From: Megaustenia siamemsis
Lineage: Eukaryota; Mollusca; Gastropoda; Stylommatophora; Ariophantidae
NCBI GenBank assembly: GCA_032433765.1
Contig: JAVIAB010000051.1
Coordinates: 48,678,986 to 48,742,985 of the forward strand
Direction of reading: 5' to 3'
DNA: 64,000 nucleotides
Shown piece after piece: positions 11,206 through 23,954 of this stretch (the stretch's first letter is position 1; every line of letters starts with the position of its first letter). The notes beneath the pieces are model-generated. The model saw only the letters and a program-made list of their open reading frames with translations, did not search any database and was not told the DNA's origin. The translations under genes and the position numbers were made by a program.

Positions 11206-12133
11206 GGCTGTACCCATAGATTTTCCATAACTCTAGTGAATGCAGCCTACAACGAACGAAACACGGTGCAAATTCCCTAAAGTGAAAACTACGGTTCATT
11301 TGACGGAGCAGTCCACATTAATGATTTGTAACCTGTAAATAACTTGCGTCAAATAATTCCAAAGACGGCCATTGAACAGCACTCAATGTGTTGACGTAAA
11401 CTGCAGATCAACTCTAGACGATGGAAGGTGGCATCATTCACAATACTTTACTTGTCAAAAAGGAATATTACCGTGTGTACGACTCCATATCATCAGCACA
11501 GATTTGTTAAGTAGAACATCATTTTGACTTTAACGCAGAAAATTACATTGGAGAGCCGAAATTAATCAGTCCCCAAATGCAATTTCTGCACTGATCGAGA
11601 GAACATGAACTTTATTCCACCATCTTGGAAACGGAAGTCAAACTTGAATGTTTGGTTGAAGTGGAGCATGCCAATTTTCGTCATTACCTCCAAGTGTCAT
11701 TCTCCTTTAACATTCCAGAACCTGACAGGAGCTCGACAAACATCAGGCCTCATAGAGAACGACCCAAAATTCCTTTATCCTCGTTATTCTTCTGGTGCTG
11801 GCGTCTCTAAAACTATATTTCTTTTTATTTTGTTTTAAATCACGTCTGCCTTAAGAGAATGCGTGTCTGCCTGTTTCGATCGGGCGCTAACGTCGGTTCC
11901 ATCGTGAGGCTGTGCTCGTATGTGTTTATGTTTGCTGTAGAAGGTAAGTATTTGGCAGGGGACTGTATTAGCTTCAGTCTACATTTATATGGGAAAATAG
12001 GGGAATTGTTGTGCAAGTTTGAAAGTGTGTTCTTGTAAGTATTTATGTGGTGATATATAAGACTAGATATAATTATTTTGCAGTTGCTGTGTGCGTGTGA
12101 TATTTGTCAGTTATGGTCAAAATTTTGAACAAG
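11206..12133. other. Intergenic sequence
   Basis: No gene or known repeat recognised. Frames of 77 and 61 codons near 11605-11838 lack any domain. Confidence 0.45.
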
Positions 12134-12425
12134 TCAATTACTGAAAGTGGTTAGCAACTCAAAACTGACTGTTGGCGTCGAGGTCGTACTAATTATTAAT
12201 ATGGTATTAAGATTATAATATCTCTCGCGCGGTGACCTTGGGATCATACTAAATGTTTGATTAAGCGAGTAGTAATCGTAGGGTAAAGGTTCATCATCAA
12301 GATCCAAAGCTGTGATAATGAAGTTGCTTTTGTTGGGCAGAAAAGTAGATGTTGAACTTCTTTGATTGAAACCCAGTTGTACAGTACTAGTCACGTCTAC
12401 TTAACGCTTTTTTAAGAGTAGATGG
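12134..12425 (-). repeat. Possible diverged repeat B copy
   Basis: The reverse complement starts with a TTAAAAAAGCGTTAAGTAGACGTG-like head (cf. repeat B's AAAGGACGTTAAGTGGGCGTG; first 20 bases compared). It later shows CTACGATTACTACTCGCTTA, comparable to the DPYS region of the better copies. Similarity is partial, so this is tentative. Confidence 0.35.
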
Positions 12426-12764
12426 TGTAAAACAAAAGGGATTATTGATGCAACTGGCATTGTTCTTGTTTAGATTCGGAAAGAGTGGATGAAGTAGCCT
12501 TAGACAGGTGGTGCTGTATTGTGTAAGTGCTCGTTCTTTTCTGGATCCTTCCAGCGCCTCTAGACGTCATATAGAACTCGTTGTGTTCTTTTGTCATCAA
12601 TATCTATTTTTCGCGAGGTGTCCAATCTTATCTAATGAGTCTATGCCTACAAACTTTGCTTCTCTTATAAGTGTTGTTTTCAATGTCTCATTTTCTGTAA
12701 CCCGATGTTTTCCATAGAAAAACTTGTTTTTAAATTCTTTTATTTTTTGTCTTTTCTCAACACG

Positions 12765-12979
12765 GTAGGGTTCGATCCCAACCGACGGCTTCCGGGTTCA
12801 CCTAGCCTTAAATGGGTACCGGATTTTTTTCTGGGAAAGTAAAGCAGCACGGGCGTAATACCGACCACATTACCCCAAAAATCATGTGCTGAAGGTCTGT
12901 AAAATATAGGGTCACTAACACCATATTTCCCTATACTCCAATTGGCGTGACGGGGGTACTTTACTTTACTTTTTTACTT
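12765..12979 (+). mobile_element. SINE S1 copy, 5'-truncated
   Basis: Begins within the tRNA-like head at AGGGTTCGATCCCAACCGAC and continues through AAATGGGTACCGGA, TTTTTTTCTGGGAAAGTAAA, GTAATACCGACCACATTACC and the 3' ATTGGCGTGACGGGGGTACT tail. The A box is missing. Confidence 0.85.
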
Positions 12980-13384
12980 TCCTCAACACAGGCCCATACA
13001 TACTCTAAAGAGTTGTCATTTACTCTCAATCTGTCTAATACTAACAGTCGTCTACTACAAGCTAATATAACAAAGTATTTCAATGTAAACAATTTCCTTG
13101 CTTATGAAAAAAAAAAATCATCCAAACCCCACACCCCTCACCATAACATGATTATAGAAGTAAATAAGTTTGTAACACTGTCTCATTCCAACAATGTTCC
13201 TCACCTCATTATTTTCCCTTCTATCATCTCCAGAGATATTAATAGTTCGTCTTCAAGCAGCCCATCTGACATATCGTGATATTTCTAGCTTGTGCTCGCG
13301 TTAGAAGAATCAGAATATCTTTGAACAAAGTTATCAGCACTACTCCAAGCCGTCATTCTGTTTTCTTAATGTTCGCTGTTTGTG

Positions 13385-13470
13385 AACCTAGAAGCTGGTC
13401 GGTTGGGGATCAAACTCGATCTCTTATCCAAGATAGGCTAGTTCAGCACTACACTACAGCAACTTACACT
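13385..13470 (-). mobile_element. tRNA-like SINE head remnant
   Basis: The reverse complement shows a TTGCTGTAGTGTAGTGCTGA A-box-like region and GAGTTTGATCCCC as a degraded B box, spaced as in tRNA-derived SINE heads. The acceptor ends do not pair, so this is not a functional tRNA. Confidence 0.45.
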
Positions 13471-13756
13471 TTCAAAATGCTAAACCAATTTCGTGGGAAA
13501 GGAGAGACGTGTAGCTGTAAAGTTTGCGATAGTTAAAGATAGAGAGAAAGGTATGGTTTCAGCTCTACGTTAATTCAGGATAGGAGTTGTGTGCTGTTTG
13601 TTAATAACATAACATAAATCTAATCTACAGCCACACCTGCCTTTGCATATATCACATCTTTTACTTATATATATATGTGTGTGTTTTATCTCAGGATCAA
13701 TATTATCTGAAATATTATATATTATTATATTATTAATTGTTTTTATTTTTTTTCTA

Positions 13757-16065
13757 TATAGAATATTTAATATTCCAGCAGCTCTATGTTTAGTCCTCTC
13801 AGTGGTAGGGTCAAATGATATTTTATATGTAATATCACAGTAGCTCTAGGTGTTTAGTCCTCACAGTGGTAGAGTCAGTTAATATATAATGTTTACTATT
13901 GCAGTAACTCTAGATTTAGTCCTCTCAGTGGTAGGGTCAGTTAATATAGAATATTTAATAGTGCAGTAGCTCTAGGTTTAGTCCTCTCAGTGGTAGGATC
14001 AGTTAATATAGAATATTTAATAGTGCAGTAGCTCTAGGTTTAGTCCTCTCAGTGGTAGGATCAGTTAATATAGAATATTTAATAGTGCAGTAGCTCTAGG
14101 TTTAGTCCTCTTATTGGTAGGGTCAGTTAATATAGAATATTTAATAGTGCAGTAGCTCTAGGTTTAGTCCTCTTATTGGTAGGGTCAGTTGATATAGAAT
14201 ATTTAATAGTGCAGTAGCTCTAGGTTTAGTCCTCTTATTGGTAGGGTCAGTTAATATAGAATATTTAATAGTGCAGTAGCTCTAGGTTTAGTCCTCTCAG
14301 TGGTTGGGTCATTTAATATAGAATATTTAATAGTGCAGTAGCTCTAGGTTTAGTCCTCTCAGTGGTAGGGTCAGTTGATATAGAATATTTAATAGTGCAG
14401 TAGCTCTAGGTTTAGTCCTCTTATTGGTAGGGTCAGTTGATATAGAATATTTAATAGTGCAGTAGCTCTAGGTTTAGTCCTCTCAGTGGTAGGGTCATTT
14501 AATATAGAATATTTAATAGTGCAGTAGCTCTAGGTTTAGTCCTCTCAGTGGTAGGATCATTTAATATAGAATATTTAATAGTGCAGTAGCTCTAGGTTTA
14601 GTCCTCTCAGTGGTAGGGTCATTTAATATAGAATATTTAATAGTGCAGTAGCTCTAGGTTTAGTCCTCTTATTGGTAGGGTCAGTTGATATAGAATATTT
14701 AATAGTGCAGTAGCTCTAGGTTTAGTCCTCTCAGTGGTAGGGTCAGTTGATATAGAATATTTAATAGTGCAGTAGCTCTAGGTTTAGTCCTCTTATTGGT
14801 AGGGTCAGTTGATATAGAATATTTAATAGTGCAGTAGCTCTAGGTTTAGTCCTCTTATTGGTAGGGTCAGTTGATATAGAATATTTAATAGTGCAGTAGC
14901 TCTAGGTTTAGTCCTCTTATTGGTAGGGTCAGTTGATATAGAATATTTAATAGTGCAGTAGCTCTAGGTTTAGTCCTCTTATTGGTAGGGTCAGTTGATA
15001 TAGAATATTTAATAGTGCAGTAGCTCTAGGTTTAGTCCTCTCAGTGGTAGGGTCAGTTAATATAGAATATTTAATAGTGCAGTAGCTCTAGGTTTAGTCC
15101 TCTCAGTGGTAGGATCAGTTAATATAGAATATTTAATAGTGCAGTAGCTCTAGGTTTAGTCCTCTCAGTGGTAGGATCAGTTAATATAGAATATTTAATA
15201 GTGCAGTAGCTCTAGGTTTAGTCCTCTTATTGGTAGGGTCAGTTAATATAGAATATTTAATAGTGCAGTAGCTCTAGGTTTAGTCCTCTCAGTGGTTGGG
15301 TCATTTAATATAGAATATTTAATAGTGCAGTAGCTCTAGGTTTAGTCCTCTCAGTGGTAGGGTCAGTTGATATAGAATATTTAATAGTGCAGTAGCTCTA
15401 GGTTTAGTCCTCTTATTGGTAGGGTCAGTTGATATAGAATATTTAATAGTGCAGTAGCTCTAGGTTTAGTCCTCTCAGTGGTAGGGTCATTTAATATAGA
15501 ATATTTAATAGTGCAGTAGCTCTAGGTTTAGTCCTCTCAGTGGTAGGGTCATTTAATATAGAATATTTAATAGTGCAGTAGCTCTAGGTTTAGTCCTCTT
15601 ATTGGTAGGGTCAGTTGATATAGAATATTTAATAGTGCAGTAGCTCTAGGTTTAGTCCTCTCAGTGGTAGGGTCAGTTGATATAGAATATTTAATAGTGC
15701 AGTAGCTCTAGGTTTAGTCCTCTTATTGGTAGGGTCAGTTGATATAGAATATTTAATAGTGCAGTAGCTCTAGGTTTAGTCCTCTTATTGGTAGGGTCAG
15801 TTGATATAGAATATTTAATAGTGCAGTAGCTCTAGGTTTAGTCCTCTTATTGGTAGGGTCAGTTGATATAGAATATTTAATAGTGCAGTAGCTCTAGGTT
15901 TAGTCCTCTTATTGGTAGGGTCAGTTGATATAGAATATTTAATAGTGCAGTAGCTCTAGGTTTAGTCCTCTTATTGGTAGGGTCAGTTGATATAGAATAT
16001 TTAATAGTGCAGTAGCTCTAGGTTTAGTCCTCTTATTGGTAGGGTCAGTTGATATAGAATATTTA
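13757..16065. repeat. 62-bp satellite array, about 37 units, higher-order structure
   Basis: Units contain TAGAATATTTAATAGTGCAG, TAGCTCTAGGTTTAGTCCTC and a variable end. The first three units (13757-13920) are diverged; the rest are nearly identical. Variants differ as CTCAGTGG versus CTTATTGG and as TCAGTTAA, TCAGTTGA or TCATTTAA. The order of variants from about 13922 is repeated from about 15038, as described in the findings. No coding potential. Confidence 0.97.
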
Positions 16066-16299
16066 GTTTTGCTCTACCTCCAGGACGAACAAGATCCAAC
16101 TCATTCAGCAGAACCAGGAAAATTTAGGAAGTTATTGAAGTCAAACCGCATCACTTCCATGGGTGTAATGACAAATTACTCGCATAATATGGCATTAAGA
16201 TAATCGTCATTATATTTGGACGTTTGAGTAGTCTAATAGGTACAGTTAGTGTTCTGCTCTTTTAATTTTCAAATAAATATGCCTGTATTATATTTACAT
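16066..16299. other. Unique sequence between satellite and RT pseudogene
   Basis: No feature recognised. Confidence 0.5.
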
Positions 16300-18414
16300 T
16301 GAAATCTCAAATAGATCAAGGGCAAGGTAGCGTTGTAGTAGTAAGCGTACAATTAAATGACCAAATGAAAGTGAAAATCTCCTTGTCCCACAACAAGCAG
16401 GCTTTAGACAGTGTTACTCTACCGAAGATCAAGCAACCTATCTTTCCCAGGAAATTGAAGATGCGTTTCAAGAAAAGAAACTGGTACTAGCAGCATGGAT
16501 AGACCTAAAGAAAGCATTTGATAAGGTATGGAAGGAAGGGCTTTTGAAGAAACTGAGAAATTATGGAGTAAATGGCAGGATGTACAAATGGGTCAAAGCA
16601 TACCTGCATAACAGGAGAGCCAGAGTGCAACTGGATGGTCTTAAGAGTAAGAAGGTCTTATTGCGCCAGGGCGTTCCACAAGGAGGGGTACTATCTCCAA
16701 CACTTTTTCTGATCTACATCAATGACCTAGTTACTGAACTACCACATGGCATCAAAGTGGCAATGTATGCAGATGACTTGGTAATGTGGTGCACAGAGGA
16801 GTATGCAACAGTGGCCTCCAAATTGCTACAAAGAGCTATGAATGCACTGAATTCATGGACAAATAGATGGTGTATCAGCATCAATACAGACAAATGCAGT
16901 ACTACACTTTTCACACTCTCCCCAAAACAAAAAGCAGGAGCCATCTACATAAACAATGAGCCTGTGAAAGAAGACATACAAGCTACATATCTCGGAGTTA
17001 CATTTGATAACAAACTATCTTGGAAACAGCAGATAAATAAGGCAACCCAAAAGCAAGGAGGAAATTGGCTATTCTAAGAAAGTTGTGTGGAACCACATGG
17101 GGTGCGAGTGGGAAAATACTCAGTAAAGTTTAGCAACAGAGTATACGCCCACATTTAGAATATGGATCGTCCGCATGGTGCTCAGCATCAAACACCACAT
17201 TGCAAGAACTGGATAAAGTACAAAACCAGGCACTTAGGGTCATCACAGGAGCAATGAAATCAACACCAATATTGGAGATGGAGAAATTGTGGAGGATACC
17301 AGCACTGAGAGAACGGAGAGACACAAAGGTGCTGATACAGGCAGAAAAATTTGTATGCATGCCGAGACATCCAATGAAGGACAGATTCCAAAATCTTGCA
17401 TTGGGACGACTTAAGAGAAGCAGCTTTATCCACCAAGCCAAGCGTATTAGTAGACAAACACCAGACATGCCAAGAGTTGTTAAACCCCTTCTGCCCATAC
17501 CAGAACAGACTTCCTGGACAGATGAATCAGGATTATCAGTTCAAATACGGACAGAAGTGAAAGGAATAGTTGACAAAGAGGAACAAAATAGTCTACAGCG
17601 AAAAACAATAGCTCTCAGTTTCCTGGATGAAGAATACCCACAAGACCTATGGATTCGTGTGTACACAGATGGATCAGCACAGAATGCAGTAAAGAATGGG
17701 GGAGCAGGTGCATATATAGAGTACCCAAATAACACTAGGGATATGAATAAAATAGCAACAGGGAAATATTGTCACAATTATGATGCGGAAATACAAGCAA
17801 TAAAGTTGGCAATAGAAAAACTGCTGAACAGTAATCTTAGCCCACAGCCTGTAGTGTTTTTGACAAATGCAAGATCAGTACTCCAGGCACTACAATCCAG
17901 AAAATTACCACATCTGCAGACCTTATTGACTGAACTCTGCAAGCACCACAGGGTTGCCCTGCAGTGGATCCCGTCTCACTGTGGAATACCAGGAAATGAG
18001 AAAGCAGATCAGTTGGCAAAGGAAGGTTCAACAGGCACACAACTAGATACACCAGTTACATACCATCATAAGAAACAGATAATCAAATCAATCAGAGGAC
18101 CACAAGCCCCAAATCAGGATGCCTTTCATAATATGAATAGATATGAACAAGTTATCATTATACGCCTAAGAACAGGACACAATCGACTCCGTAGTCACAT
18201 GTATACAAAATTCAAGATCGGCACATCAACTACTTGTACATGTGGACAGGCACCCCAGACTGCTGAACACATACTTCAAGACTGCACTGAATATAGTAGA
18301 CTGAGGAAAATCCATTGGCCCATAGCTACAACACTACAGACAAAACTATATGGGACACTGCAAGAATTACAAAAGACAGTTAACTTTATACAGGAAACGA
18401 CATTGCAGATATAG
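16300..18414 (+). pseudogene. I/Nimb-like non-LTR element: RT and RNase H, 5'-truncated
   Basis: Plus-strand RT begins around QQAGFRQCYSTEDQA (16395-16440), then IDLKKAFDKVW, GVPQGGVLSPTLF, the catalytic YADDLVMW (near 16768-16790) and YLGVTFDNKLSWK. One base is missing near 17051, moving the frame, and a TAG at 17131-17133 interrupts V-*-QQSIRPHLEYG. The 404-codon frame 17200-18414 then carries thumb/connection sequence and RNase H: VYTDGSAQ, AEIQAIKLAIE and IPSHCGIPGNEKADQLAK. The third catalytic Asp is Asn (FLTNARSVLQ). The C-terminal CTCGQ...TAEHILQDC motif and LYGTLQELQKTVNFIQE end match 5947-6231. The endonuclease is absent. Frameshift, stop and lost active-site residue make it dead. 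Confidence 0.9.
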
Positions 18415-18432
18415 ACAATACTTCAGGCGAAC

Positions 18433-19011
<579 letters not shown>

Positions 19012-19483
19012 GACCAAAAACTCAGCAATTCAAAATAGGCGTCTTTTATTGCCAGTCGCTTCAGCTATGTGATTACAGTCCAACATTTCGAAGAAATAAT
19101 AAAATATCGAGAAAAAAAACATTCGTAAAATAAACAAAAAAAACACAGTTTTTTGAGAAAGAAAGAATACTATTGGTGAAAGGATGAGAGAACGTAATAA
19201 ATGAGGCCGTGCACTAGCGCGAAGAGAGAAGGTATGCCTTTTCATGCTGACTTTAGAAGACAAATACTTGATAGCTAATATATGAGATTTCTAAATGCAG
19301 CTTGAAATATGATTTCGCTAATTTTGTCCTGGAGTAGATGTAGCTGGAGTCAGCACTATCCAATTATAAGCTGCATAATCTTGATGAATGCAGAACACAC
19401 GCTACACTACATTCTGACAAATCATTTATGCCACACTTTTATCTGTGATTCATTTTTAGTAAAATTCGATTTTCTTTTTATTC

Positions 19484-19485
<2 letters not shown>
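19012..19485. other. Intergenic sequence
   Basis: No feature recognised. Confidence 0.45.

Positions 19486-19531
<46 letters not shown>
19486..19531. repeat. (TC)n microsatellite
   Basis: Tandem TC dinucleotides ending in TCTGTCTCTGTC. Confidence 0.95.
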
Positions 19532-19535
<4 letters not shown>

Positions 19536-19772
19536 GTCATACACACCCATGCACATAAACACACTGTTTGTCTGTCTAAATCTCCCACTCTCAATTTTTC
19601 AATTTCTTCCTAATTAACTATATAGTTCTATTTCTCTATTCTGTAACTATCTATCTATAGCTCTCTTGCTGCTTCTTTCTCTCTCAACGTGCATCATCTT
19701 CTCTAAATATATGTTTTTCTACCTCTCTCCCTTTTTTAAAAATGTCTATCTGTACATACTGCCTCTTCATTT
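19532..19772. other. Pyrimidine-rich intergenic sequence
   Basis: CT-rich, no gene seen. Confidence 0.4.
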
Positions 19773-19780
19773 ACATCATT

Positions 19781-20212
19781 CTTCATCATCATCGGGTGCC
19801 TTCTCCACAACGATGGTTGGCTACCATGGAGCGCCATTCTGCTCTGTCTCTTGCTTTGATGGTGCAGGTTGTCATATGCTGATTTGTCCATCTTTTGATT
19901 GTACTCGTCCATGTTAATCTTGGTCTGCCTCTGCCTCTTTTACCTTGTATTTTCCCCTCCAGGATTACTTTTAGTAGGCTATTGTGTCTTTTAACATGGC
20001 CCAAAAATCGCATTTGTCTTGTTTGAATTGTGCTTAGTAGTTCTCTTTTCATTTTTAGTTGTTTTAAGACTTCATCGTTTGTTTTCTTTTCCTTCCATCC
20101 AATTCTACCTATTCTTCTATATATCCACATTTCAAAGGCTTCAATTCTCTGTTCTGTTTTCTTGTCTAATGTCCATGTTTCTGCACCATTAGACAAGAAA
20201 ACAGAACAGAGA
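19781..20212 (-). mobile_element. 5'-truncated RTE-like insertion with 8-bp TSD
   Basis: Minus-strand open frame of 135 codons (20196-19789): GAETWTLDKKTEQRIEAFEM, WIYRRIGRIGWKEKK, FLGHVKRHNSLLK, EGKIQGKRGRGRPRLTW, ARDRAEWRSMVANHRCG and stop, followed by ATGATGATGAAG. This is only the C-terminal domain after RT. ACATCATT at 19773-19780 and 20213-20220 is a candidate target-site duplication. The 5' end carries a perfect fold-back (20145-20213). Confidence 0.85.
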
Positions 20213-20213
20213 A
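20145..20213. repeat. Perfect 27-bp inverted repeat, 15-bp spacer
   Basis: Arms 20145-20171 and 20187-20213 are exact reverse complements around the spacer 20172-20186. The left arm is normal RTE coding sequence (DKKTEQRIE region). The right arm is an inverted extra copy absent from the related elements at 6765 and 37920. Confidence 0.95.
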
Positions 20214-20635
20214 CATCATTTTTCCTAATTATATATATATATGTATTCTATCCACGTCTTTAATCATCTTTCCTTAGCTTCTCATTCACCATGTCTTTTC
20301 ATTTTCTGTAATTCGCTCTCACACAACATTTCTTTCGACTTTTCATTTTATATCTCTCTCCATCCTTTTCATTTTATTTATATTTCAACCCTATATATAT
20401 ATCTTTCTGATCATCGGTATATTTCTTTATCTACCTGTACCTTTTTTTTTATTTACACCTATAACTCTCTCTCTCTCTCTCTCTCGCTCTCTCTCTTTAA
20501 TTCTCTCTATATCTTTTATTAACTATCAATGTTCTTCTTTATCTCTCTATATATAACGTTCTGTATGTCTGTCTGTGTTTCTATGTGTCTGTCTGTCTGT
20601 CTGTCTCTTTCACTGGTCTGTCTGTCTTATCAACC
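20214..20635. repeat. Pyrimidine-rich low-complexity sequence
   Basis: T/C-rich with TATA, CTCT and CTGT runs leading into the TATC array. Confidence 0.6.
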
Positions 20636-20995
<360 letters not shown>

Positions 20996-21261
20996 ATCTA
21001 TAGTCCTTTTGAGCCGAAGACGGCACATAGGGCAGTACTACAATCTCAAAAACAGAAACTTTGCGTGCCAAAGTGGCACATATTGCGGAGATCACTGCTT
21101 CTAAAATGTATGGTTCTGTTTCCATAACAATGCTTTTTACAATGACAGCTTGTCAAGCCATCGATCAACCTCCTTACTCTCCTCTTACGACATGCCTGGA
21201 AGGTCACAGTGTCACTATTCTTTACTTCCCACATAATGAGGCCCCGGTAACACACGGGAGA
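20996..21261 (-). mobile_element. Repeat C (SINE-like) copy 1
   Basis: Minus-strand ~260-bp unit from CTCCCGTGTGTTACCGGGG (21261 end) to GGCTCAAAAGGACTATAGA (left end), followed by GATA repeats. Very similar to 53146-53409 and 61581-61845. A 75-codon frame is shared with the 53-kb copy, probably because the DNA is nearly identical. Function unknown; no clear pol III boxes. Confidence 0.85.
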
Positions 21262-21990
21262 CATCCCCTTCACTAAAAACCTCTATTTTTATCTCTTTTG
21301 ACAAATCTGTTATTATATCATTGATCTGTCTATTCTCCTCACATATTTGTTCTCCATCTTCTCTCTACATTTATAAGCCTGTTTCATTCCATCCCTCTCA
21401 TTCTTGCTGTCTACACTCGCCTCTAACTTTCTTTCACTCAATCTCTCCTCCTCTGTCGCTGTGAAATTGTTGTAAAGTTCACTTTCTATTGACAGCGTAA
21501 AAAATTGAAAGCCAGAGTCGGATAAAAGCGATTGTAAGATTTCATTGATTTTGTCTTCCTCAAGCCGACAAGACAATGTTTTAAACTGATGCACAAAATA
21601 ACTGCAATTTGTACATCCTTGAGAGAGAAGTCATGACGGAAGCTGTTTAGTCACTATGATTTGAACATTATTATTTTCAATCTAAACAAAGCCTTTGAGT
21701 TGTTTTGTTCAAATTAGTGACGCCCCGCGTTCTTTCTCAGTTGGGGAAGTAGGACTGTCGTGCAAACAAACGCGCGCGCACATACACACACACAAACAAA
21801 TACATGCGCACTCTCGTTTAAACCTAAACAAACACATGTGTATACACGTTACAAACACTCACAAATACTAATACACTCGTGTACTCAGGCATTTTGTTCA
21901 TTTCTTCTTCAGACATACATACAACCATACATACACATATGCCATGTACAGTGGTTTTTTTCACGGAGTAAAGTTTAACTGAAACCCTCA
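21262..21990. other. Intergenic sequence with CA-rich stretch
   Basis: CA-rich short runs at about 21775-21800 and 21900-21940. No gene seen. Confidence 0.5.
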
Positions 21991-22712
21991 CATGCTATAT
22001 AATGAGAACATTGTAACATAATGAGAACATTGTAATATCCTGATAACATTGTAACATACTGAGAACATTGTAATATAATGAGAACATTGTAATATGAGAA
22101 CATTGTAATATAATGAGAACATTGAAATATGAGAACATTGTAATATAATGAGAACATTGTAACATACTGAGAACATTGTAATATAATGAGAACATTGTAA
22201 TATGAGAACATTGTAATATAATGAGAACATTGTAACATACTGAGAACATTATAATATAATGAGAACATTGAAAGATACTGAGAACATTGTAACACACTGA
22301 AAACATTGTTATATAATGAGAACATTGTAACATACTGAGAACATTGTAATATAATGAGAACATTGTAACATACTGAGAACATAGTAATATAATGAGAACA
22401 TTGTAATATAATGAGAACATTGTAACATACTGAGAAAATTGTAACATACTGAGAACATTGTAACATACTGAGAACATTGTAATATAATGAGAACATTGTA
22501 ACATACTGAGAACATTGTAATATAATGAGAACATTGTAACATACTGAGAACATTGTAATATAATGAGAACATTGTAACATACTGAGAACATTGTAATATA
22601 ATGAGAACATTGTAACATACTGAGAACATTGTAATATAATGAGAACATTGTAACATACTGAGAACATTGTAATATAATGAGAACATTGTAACATACTGAG
22701 AACATTGTAACA
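21991..22712. repeat. 19-bp tandem repeat with alternating (38-bp) variants
   Basis: Units alternate between GAGAACATTGTAATATAAT and GAGAACATTGTAACATACT, giving a 38-bp dimer in the right half. The left half is more irregular, with shorter units such as GAACATTGTAATAT. Long minus-strand frames (up to 266 codons) are repeat artefacts. Confidence 0.96.
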
Positions 22713-22904
22713 TATCACACCTCTAAAGTTGTGATCAACCTCAACTTTGTCATTGCTGCTAATGTTCCCTGACATCTGCTACAATAACACTGGTACTGAG
22801 AGCACAAGAGACGTTAATGGCTTTATCTTTAAGAACTATTTCTTGCATGAGGATCACACTAACGTGTGAACAACAAACTTTCTAGCTCGATGTTTCTGTT
22901 TTGT
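22713..22904. other. Intergenic sequence
   Basis: No feature recognised. Confidence 0.4.
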
Positions 22905-22914
22905 AGCCATGAGA

Positions 22915-23278
22915 CGATTAGAGGCCACACAGATGGGATTTCTCAGGGGAATGTTGAAAGTTCCCTGGACAGCTAAAAAGACCAATGGGGAAGTTCTCAG
23001 GGAGGCCAACGCAAAAAGGGAGCTCTTAAAAACATCAGAAAGAAGCAATCAGCATTTTTCGCGCACATCGTGAGAAGAGGAAAGTTGGAATACTTGGTTA
23101 CAAATGGCAAAATAAAAGGAAAGAGAGATCGCGGGCGACAAAGAGAGAAAATACTGGATAGCTTGGTGTCATGGCATGGAAAACAGTCAACAACAGAACT
23201 GATACGATGCACTGTAGATAGAAGATTGTGGAGGGACATGATCGCCTACACCAACCGGTATGGCACATGATGATGATG
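22915..23278 (+). mobile_element. 5'-truncated RTE-like insertion with 10-bp TSD
   Basis: Encodes only the RT C-terminal domain: RRLEATQMGFLRGMLKVPWT, EVLREANAKREL, a frameshift near 23035, AFFAHIVRRGKLEYLV, GKIKGKRDRGRQREK and VDRRLWRDMIAYTNRYGT with stop, then an ATGATGATG tail. AGCCATGAGA at 22905-22914 and 23279-23288 is a perfect target-site duplication that fixes both ends. Confidence 0.9.
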
Positions 23279-23288
23279 AGCCATGAGA

Positions 23289-23389
23289 TGTTAACTTGTG
23301 GAATATTAAAGTATCCGTTAGCTGGCTTATCACAGGGAACGAGGAAGGACGATCACTCACTTACCTTGTAGACCACCGAGCTCATGTGA
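23289..23389. other. Intergenic sequence
   Basis: No feature recognised. Confidence 0.4.
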
Positions 23390-23515
23390 TTTTCCTTCCA
23401 CTACCACCACTACCACAAAGATGGCAGTGATAGTGTCAGTTGGTAGTGATGGCGGTAGTGGTGGTGGTGGCAGTTGCGGTGTACTGGTTATGGTAGTATT
23501 GGAAGGAAAATAGAA
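23390..23515. repeat. Short (GGT/AGT)n trinucleotide tract
   Basis: Starts with the inverted phrase CTTCCACTACCACCACTACC, then GGTAGTG-type repeats, ending TGGAAGGAAAATAGAAA. The last phrase recurs at the end of the large array at 25126-25145. Confidence 0.85.
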
Positions 23516-23954
23516 AGGAAGGATGGGATTGCATTTCTTGAGGTTATTTAGTTTATCCTGTTTGTATAATAGAGAGATAGATAATAGTTGCATTAGACAA
23601 GTAAGGAGTTGTAATTAAATTATCCCAAAGATGGCGGCTGCGGGACAAACATCCGGTCTTAGTCACGTAACGCACATTGAGCAGGCCACCAGTTGTTTTT
23701 GTTGAAAATTTACAGGGTCAGTGTGGTAGTCAGGTGAGAAACTCACAACTTTGATAGTCATAGGCGGCTCTATAAATAACAGGGGGTTGAAAAATGTCAA
23801 TGCTGGAATCCTTTCTATAACCGTGTCACATTACAAGCATGGATGTTCCCATAAGACACCAGCAGTACAGAAGGATCGATTTAGTCTACCGGCCAACGTG
23901 TCCATCACCACACTGTCTGTGGGTTGTGCTGTTTTTTATGACAGAAGGTCCAAC
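23516..23954. other. Unique sequence between the two GGT tracts
   Basis: Contains AAAGATGGCGGCTGCGG near 23627-23643, similar to a YY1-type site. A frame entering the GGT array from 23751 has no domain upstream. Confidence 0.45.

Noticed and set aside
21975..22775. 266-codon frame rich in YNVL and QCSHYI
   Set aside because: Artefact of the 19/38-bp array.
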